A stretch of 9,328 bases of DNA from Oscillospiraceae bacterium. GTDB lineage: Bacteria > Bacillota_A > Clostridia > Oscillospirales > CAG-272. Both the position numbers and the translations under genes were made by a program. Where the stretch lies: positions 1 to 9,328 of the forward strand of contig SVUH01000041.1 in the NCBI GenBank assembly GCA_015063335.1. Direction: 5' to 3'. Below are positions 5,694 to 9,328 of the stretch, in pieces; the first letter of the stretch is position 1; each line of letters begins with the position of its first letter. The notes under the pieces were generated by a model. It made no database searches and was not told the origin of the DNA. It was given only the letters and a program-made list of their open reading frames with translations.

Positions 5694-6467
5694 ATGGGCA
5701 AGTTTTCAGGTATTCTCATTTGCTCGGACTTTGACGGCACGCTTGCCTCAAAGGCAGAAATTCCCGAGATAAATATTGAAAAAATCAAATATTTTTGCGA
5801 AAATGGCGGTTGCTTTTCCATAATTACCGGAAGGGGCAGTGATTTTTTCATTAAGTACAGAGACGTGTTTGATTTTGAAACGTATATGGGCTGTACCAAC
5901 GGAACTGTGATATGCCATTTCCCGAGCGGAGAGATCGTACTCTGCGATTATTTAAGAGACGAGTTCTATGACCGCATAATATCGCTCTGCGATAAGATCG
6001 ACAAGATAAAAAGCGTGGAGCTTTATCCCGACGGCGATCCGATAAACTTTTCAGGAAGCACGGAGGAAATAAAAAAAGCGCTCGAAGAAGCGCGCGGAAT
6101 AAAGATACATAAAATACTCGTTCGCACTGCAATCGAGGCGACAGACGACGACGTTGCGCTTTCAAGAGCGCATATGGGTGAGGCATGCGCCGTTTCGAGA
6201 AGCTGGAAATTCGGTATTGAATTTCAGAACGGAAGCTTTCATAAGGGAGTCGCGGCTCATAATATAGCAAAGCTTTTGGGAACGGATACGCTTATTACGG
6301 TCGGAGATTTTGAAAACGACATTCCTCTTTTGATGGCAGGCGACGAAAGCTATGCCACACAGAATGCTCTCGACGCCGTAAAGGAGGTTGCAAGTCACGT
6401 TCTTACAAGAACCTCGGCAGAGGGCGCAATAGCTGAGCTTATAGATATTTTAGATAAAAGAATATAA
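5694..6467 (+). CDS. HAD-superfamily hydrolase, Cof type (class IIB)
   Basis: The 257-residue cytoplasmic protein carries the four HAD motifs: DFDGT at 12-16 (nucleophile D12 and acid D14), TGR at 45-47 in SIITGR, K184 in HKGVAAHNIAKLLG, and GDFEND at 204-209 (magnesium-binding D205 and D209). The stretch from about 85 to 180 would form the C2-type cap that selects the substrate. Cof-type enzymes dephosphorylate sugar phosphates, nucleotides or cofactors such as FMN and PLP, and substrates cannot be told from sequence. Its length is normal for the family. AAAGGAGGG (5681-5689) precedes the ATG closely, giving a strong ribosome binding site. The gene stands alone, divergent from the M23 gene and convergent with tmk, sharing a bidirectional terminator with the latter. 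Confidence 0.9.
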   Translation: MGKFSGILICSDFDGTLASKAEIPEINIEKIKYFCENGGCFSIITGRGSDFFIKYRDVFDFETYMGCTNGTVICHFPSGEIVLCDYLRDEFYDRIISLCDKIDKIKSVELYPDGDPINFSGSTEEIKKALEEARGIKIHKILVRTAIEATDDDVALSRAHMGEACAVSRSWKFGIEFQNGSFHKGVAAHNIAKLLGTDTLITVGDFENDIPLLMAGDESYATQNALDAVKEVASHVLTRTSAEGAIAELIDILDKRI

Positions 6468-6468
6468 C

Positions 6469-6504
6469 AAAAAGCCTTTGCCGAATTTCGGTAAAGGCTT
6501 TTTT
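6469..6504. terminator. Bidirectional terminator between the HAD gene and tmk
   Basis: AAAAAGCCTTTGCCG (6469-6483) pairs with CGGTAAAGGCTTTTT (6489-6503) with one G-U pair and a 5-nt loop. The A-run on the left and T-run on the right (6499-6504) let it end both the plus-strand HAD transcript and the minus-strand tmk transcript, whose stop lies 5 bases beyond. Confidence 0.9.
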
Positions 6505-6508
6505 GTTG

Positions 6509-7129
6509 TTAGTTAAGCGAGTCAACCGCATAAATTATATCATTAAATACGGCTTCAATCGACCTATATCCGTCTATTATACATATATTATCCGTAAGTT
6601 TCAAGTCGGAAATAACAGATAAAAATTGCTCGCGTACCTTGGTAAGAGTATCTAAATTTTCGTATATTTCAATCGACTCTCTGCCCTTGGATATTCTTTC
6701 AAGACTCTGTGTGGGGAGCAGGTCGATATATATGCAGAGGTCGGGCTTTCTTATTTCGGGGCAATTTATATTCATGCCCTTTACCCACTCGTAGTCGGTG
6801 GACTGACCTTGATATGCGAGCGTTGAGTAGTAATATCTGTCGCAAATAACGTCCACTCCGCTATCCAAAAGCGCGCCGATGCCCTCGGTTGGGTGTACGT
6901 TGTGCGCTATTCTGTCGTCCACGAACATTACAGCCATTTGACATTCCGTGCGCTGTATCTTGCCGCCAAGAGCCTCTCGCAGGGCTCGTCCCGAGGGAAG
7001 TGTTGTCGGCTCGGCTGTAAGAGTCGCACGACGTCCGTTCTTTTCAAGATACTCCGCAAGCATACGCGCTTGCGTGGTTTTTCCCGAGCCGTCTATGCCC
7101 TCGAAAACAATAAATTTGCCTTTATTCAT
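6509..7129 (-). CDS. tmk: Thymidylate kinase
   Basis: The enzyme phosphorylates dTMP to dTDP with ATP, an essential cytoplasmic step of dTTP synthesis. It has 206 residues, the usual length. The P-loop GIDGSGKT is at 11-18 inside FEGIDGSGKTTQARML. The substrate loop reads AEPTTLPSG (39-47) instead of the commoner REPGGT, a clade variant. DRYYYSTLAYQG (97-108) is the DR(Y/F) motif that binds dTMP, and the stretch from RISKGRES (145-152) onward is the LID region. The ATG overlaps the birA stop by one base (TAATG), with GGAGG (7141-7137) 7 nt upstream, so translation is probably coupled to birA. It is the last gene of the minus-strand operon visible here. Confidence 0.95.
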   Translation of the reverse strand: MNKGKFIVFEGIDGSGKTTQARMLAEYLEKNGRRATLTAEPTTLPSGRALREALGGKIQRTECQMAVMFVDDRIAHNVHPTEGIGALLDSGVDVICDRYYYSTLAYQGQSTDYEWVKGMNINCPEIRKPDLCIYIDLLPTQSLERISKGRESIEIYENLDTLTKVREQFLSVISDLKLTDNICIIDGYRSIEAVFNDIIYAVDSLN

Positions 7130-7920
7130 TAGTCTCCCTCCGTGTTCATGTTTTGCAGCCGAACGCTTATCTCACCGCTTGAGAGAAGCACACGACTCCC
7201 GTCGTCAAGAGTGACGGAAAGATGTCCCTCATCGTTTATTTCCGTTGCCCTACCGCTTTGTGTTATACCGTTTTGAGTGAATGTAATTTGCTTTCCAAGC
7301 ACCGCCGAGCGCCGTCTGTATTCGTCCATAAAGCTTCGGTCGCCTGTTTTTATCCGCTCATAAATATCAAAAATATTTGCAGCTATGCGACAGCAAAGAC
7401 TCGCGCGAAGCGACTCTGAAAACGAGGCGCAAAGCGATGTGGCTATGCCCTCAAGCTCCGCGGGGAAGCTGTCTGTGCCGAGGTTTACTCCAACGCCTAT
7501 TGCGAGCATTCGCCGCTCAGCGGCAAAAAAGCTCTCCGTAAGAATACCGCATGCCTTTTTTCCACCGACGTATACGTCGTTGACCCATTTGATCTGGCAG
7601 TCGATCTCGGTCGTCTCTCTGATCGCATCGGATACGGCTACCGCAACGGCGGACGTGACGAGAGAAAGAGAAGCCACAGAGTCGTCTGTAACGTCAAAGA
7701 GGAGTGTTTCGTAGATCCCCGTGCCTGCGGGAGAAAAAAAGCTTCTTCCGAGCCGTCCGCGTCCTGCGCTTTGCGAATTTGCAACGAACAGCACGGGTGC
7801 GCTACCGCCGTCTGTCGCATATCTTCGCGCGGCAGAGCTTGTGGAGTCTACTGTGTCAAAATATATAGGTTTAATTCCTCTGTTTTTAAGCTCCGAGGAG
7901 CTCTTTATCATATCTTTCAT
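7129..7920 (-). CDS. birA: Biotin--[acetyl-CoA-carboxylase] ligase, no DNA-binding domain
   Basis: The enzyme activates biotin as biotinyl-AMP and attaches it to a lysine of biotin carboxyl carrier protein, needed for fatty-acid synthesis and decarboxylase enzymes. The 263-residue protein starts directly in the catalytic domain: DTVDSTSSAARRY (22-34), the biotin and adenylate loop GRGRLGR (53-59), and KWVNDVYVGGKKACGIL (111-127). K122 matches the catalytic K183 of E. coli BirA. A small SH3-like C-terminal domain (about 215-260) follows. The N-terminal helix-turn-helix of regulatory BirA proteins is absent, so it should not repress biotin genes itself. An in-frame TAA lies directly before the ATG, fixing the start. 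There is no clear ribosome binding site, so it may depend on coupling to the gene 18 nt upstream. Confidence 0.93.
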   Translation of the reverse strand: MKDMIKSSSELKNRGIKPIYFDTVDSTSSAARRYATDGGSAPVLFVANSQSAGRGRLGRSFFSPAGTGIYETLLFDVTDDSVASLSLVTSAVAVAVSDAIRETTEIDCQIKWVNDVYVGGKKACGILTESFFAAERRMLAIGVGVNLGTDSFPAELEGIATSLCASFSESLRASLCCRIAANIFDIYERIKTGDRSFMDEYRRRSAVLGKQITFTQNGITQSGRATEINDEGHLSVTLDDGSRVLLSSGEISVRLQNMNTEGD

Positions 7921-7938
7921 TTAAATACCGCAAAAATC

Positions 7939-8550
7939 TTAATTTTGAGATTCGCTTCTGCCGACAAGCGTAAGATACTCGTCGTAGGAGAAAAGTATTT
8001 TGATGGCGGCAAGAAGCGCGTCAGCCGTCATACCTGCGGGGAGTCCGATTGCCTCTGCAAGTGAGTCGCGCTTGTCAGAGCTATTTTGCGCACCCGTAAG
8101 ACCGTCGATGTAAAAATCAGTTTTTGAGAGCGGATTTTCTTTAAGACGTGCAGAAACCTCTTCGTTTTCAAAGGGGAGTAAGAGCTTATATAAAAGCTCG
8201 GTTTCCATGCCCTCAACACCAAGTGTGCCCTCGGCGCTCGGAGCACTTTTGCGCTTTTCCGTGCCTTTTATCTGGGGGATATAAAGCTGTATAAGTCTAT
8301 CCTTTGGAATTGCGGAGCATATGTGAGAGCGAATGAGCTTTCCCGCACCGTCGCTGTCCGTAAGAACTATAACGGGGGATTTCTCGCCAAGCGTTCTGAA
8401 AAGAGCGAGTTTTTCGTTTTTCTTGAATATTCCGAAGCCGTCGGTGGTAAGTACGGTCGCGTTACATACGCAAAGCACGCGCAGGCGGTCGTATTTACCC
8501 TCTACGATTATCGGGTAGGGAATATTCAGCTTTTCCTTTATCTCACTCAT
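7939..8550 (-). CDS. rnmV: TOPRIM protein, RNase M5-type (5S rRNA maturation)
   Basis: The 203-residue protein begins with a TOPRIM domain (about 12-95). Its signatures are IVEGKYD (15-21, catalytic E17) and VLTDSDGAGKLIR (62-74, metal-binding D65 and D67). The C-terminal part has GTLGVEGMETELL (108-120) and GLTGAQNSSDKRDSLAEAIGL (about 150-170), then a helix resembling the LLAAIKIL...DEYLTLV end. This layout matches ribonuclease M5 with its DUF4093 tail, which trims the precursor of 5S rRNA together with ribosomal protein L18 in Bacillus. At 203 residues it is longer than the about 186 of B. subtilis. DSD replaces the commoner DPD. It starts 3 nt after the uppP stop. The symbol rests on domain layout and could also be a paralogue with another RNA substrate. 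Confidence 0.75.
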   Translation of the reverse strand: MSEIKEKLNIPYPIIVEGKYDRLRVLCVCNATVLTTDGFGIFKKNEKLALFRTLGEKSPVIVLTDSDGAGKLIRSHICSAIPKDRLIQLYIPQIKGTEKRKSAPSAEGTLGVEGMETELLYKLLLPFENEEVSARLKENPLSKTDFYIDGLTGAQNSSDKRDSLAEAIGLPAGMTADALLAAIKILFSYDEYLTLVGRSESQN

Positions 8551-8553
8551 AGC

Positions 8554-9328
8554 TTATCTCAAAACAAAATAAAGTATGACCAGCGCGCCAAGCGCGATCC
8601 TGTATATGCCAAACGGCGCGAAGCTGTGCTTCTTTACGAATTCCATAAGGAATTTTATAGCGATCATGGATACGCCGAAAGCGACGGCGCAAGCGATACC
8701 GAGTATTATCCAAGCGGCTGCGGGAACGCTTACACCGCTTTCGCTTACGTAGTCTATAAAGCCGTAGCCCTTGATTAGGCTTGCGCCCGCCATAGCGGGG
8801 ATTCCCATAAAGAACGAAAACTCTGCCGCCGCACTGCGACCTATGCCGATAAGGCGTGAGCCGAGTATAGTCGAGCCCGAACGCGACGTGCCGGGGACTA
8901 TGGAGATCGCCTGAAAGCAGCCGATAAGCGCCGCTTGACGGAGGGAAATATCCTCTACCGAATCAACGCGAGCAGCCTTACCCTTGTGGATATGCTCTAT
9001 GATTATAAACAGAACACCGTAAACTATGAGAGCGGCAGATACTACCTGCCAGTTATATATCCAGCCGTCGATGTCCTTGCCTGTTGCGACCTCGATTATC
9101 TTGTCAAGCACTACGCCGATTATAGCGGCAGGAATGCTCGCAACTACGACCTTGCCCCAGAGTATCCACGTTGATTTCTTTTGTGTTTTGTCCTTTTTGG
9201 GGGAAAAGGGATTGAGCTTTCCGAAGAACATGACCACGACTGCAAGTATCGCACCAAGCTGTATTACGACCTCAAACATGCTGAAATATTCTTCGGCAAA
9301 AGTCGTGCCAAGCGCGGGCGCGACGCTT
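8554..9328 (-). CDS. uppP: Undecaprenyl-diphosphatase (N-terminus outside window)
   Basis: This integral membrane enzyme removes a phosphate from undecaprenyl diphosphate to recycle the lipid carrier for cell-wall precursors, and gives some bacitracin resistance. The frame is open to the window edge. The codons before Met at 9277-9279 read SVAPALGTTFAEEYFS, and the family needs about 50 more residues with the first E-x-x-x-E motif and PVSSTGH. The ATG at 9279 is therefore internal, not the start. Visible landmarks (numbered from that Met) are FEVVIQLGAILAVVV (2-16), the catalytic loop PGTSRSGSTI (129-138) and AAEFSFFMGIPAM (151-163), with several hydrophobic helices and a C-terminal end typical of the family. 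The RNase M5-type gene follows after 3 nt, so this is the upstream member of the operon seen here. Confidence 0.95.
   Translation of the reverse strand, partial: SVAPALGTTFAEEYFSMFEVVIQLGAILAVVVMFFGKLNPFSPKKDKTQKKSTWILWGKVVVASIPAAIIGVVLDKIIEVATGKDIDGWIYNWQVVSAALIVYGVLFIIIEHIHKGKAARVDSVEDISLRQAALIGCFQAISIVPGTSRSGSTILGSRLIGIGRSAAAEFSFFMGIPAMAGASLIKGYGFIDYVSESGVSVPAAAWIILGIACAVAFGVSMIAIKFLMEFVKKHSFAPFGIYRIALGALVILYFVLR

Noticed and set aside
8323..8778. Plus-strand 151-codon frame across the uppP/RNase M5 junction
   Set aside because: It is antisense to two strongly supported genes and has no family features.
9277..9279. ATG at 9279 as the uppP start
   Set aside because: It would remove the conserved first helix and catalytic motif. 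The frame stays open upstream to the window edge with plausible UppP residues.

Overview
The window looks like chromosome from a spore-forming anaerobe of the Bacillota, class Clostridia, probably a gut lineage near the Oscillospirales or Christensenellales. This rests on a cysteine T-box leader before cysE-cysS, strong AGGAGG-type ribosome binding sites, a SpoIIQ-like M23 protein behind a forespore-type promoter, an RNase M5-type TOPRIM protein and a DHHW-family protein. The exact taxon is inference. Nothing points to a plasmid or prophage; this is housekeeping DNA with a few repeats between operons.

Left part (+ strand, 1-3350). The C-terminal tail of an FtsX/MacB-type ABC permease is followed by a small two-helix membrane protein with a C-terminal zinc ribbon. 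A gene-free stretch (504-1079) then holds AT-rich hairpins, a strong terminator, a near-consensus sigma-A promoter and a complete T-box leader. The leader reads a UGC specifier and has competing antiterminator and terminator folds. It controls cysE (serine acetyltransferase) and cysS (cysteinyl-tRNA synthetase), so cysteine synthesis and tRNA charging respond together to uncharged tRNA-Cys. A terminator closes the operon.

Middle (3351-5690). A roughly 240-base non-coding repeat with interleaved inverted repeats is followed by two minus-strand genes, transcribed right to left: an M23 SpoIIQ-like envelope protein, then a DHHW-family extracytoplasmic protein. A 12-bp hairpin separates them. A sequence matching the sigma-F and sigma-G consensus lies upstream of the M23 gene, which suggests expression in the forespore.

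Right part (5691-9328). A plus-strand HAD (Cof-type) phosphatase converges on a minus-strand operon at a bidirectional terminator. The operon, in transcription order, is uppP (5' end outside the window), an RNase M5-type TOPRIM gene, birA (no DNA-binding domain) and tmk. The genes are packed with gaps of 3 and 18 nt and a TAATG stop/start overlap. Together they supply undecaprenyl phosphate for the cell wall, 5S rRNA maturation, biotinylation for fatty-acid synthesis and dTDP.

I found no clearly new multi-gene system. The best leads are the possible sporulation link of the M23-DHHW pair with its intervening hairpin, and the composite repeat at 3361-3602.
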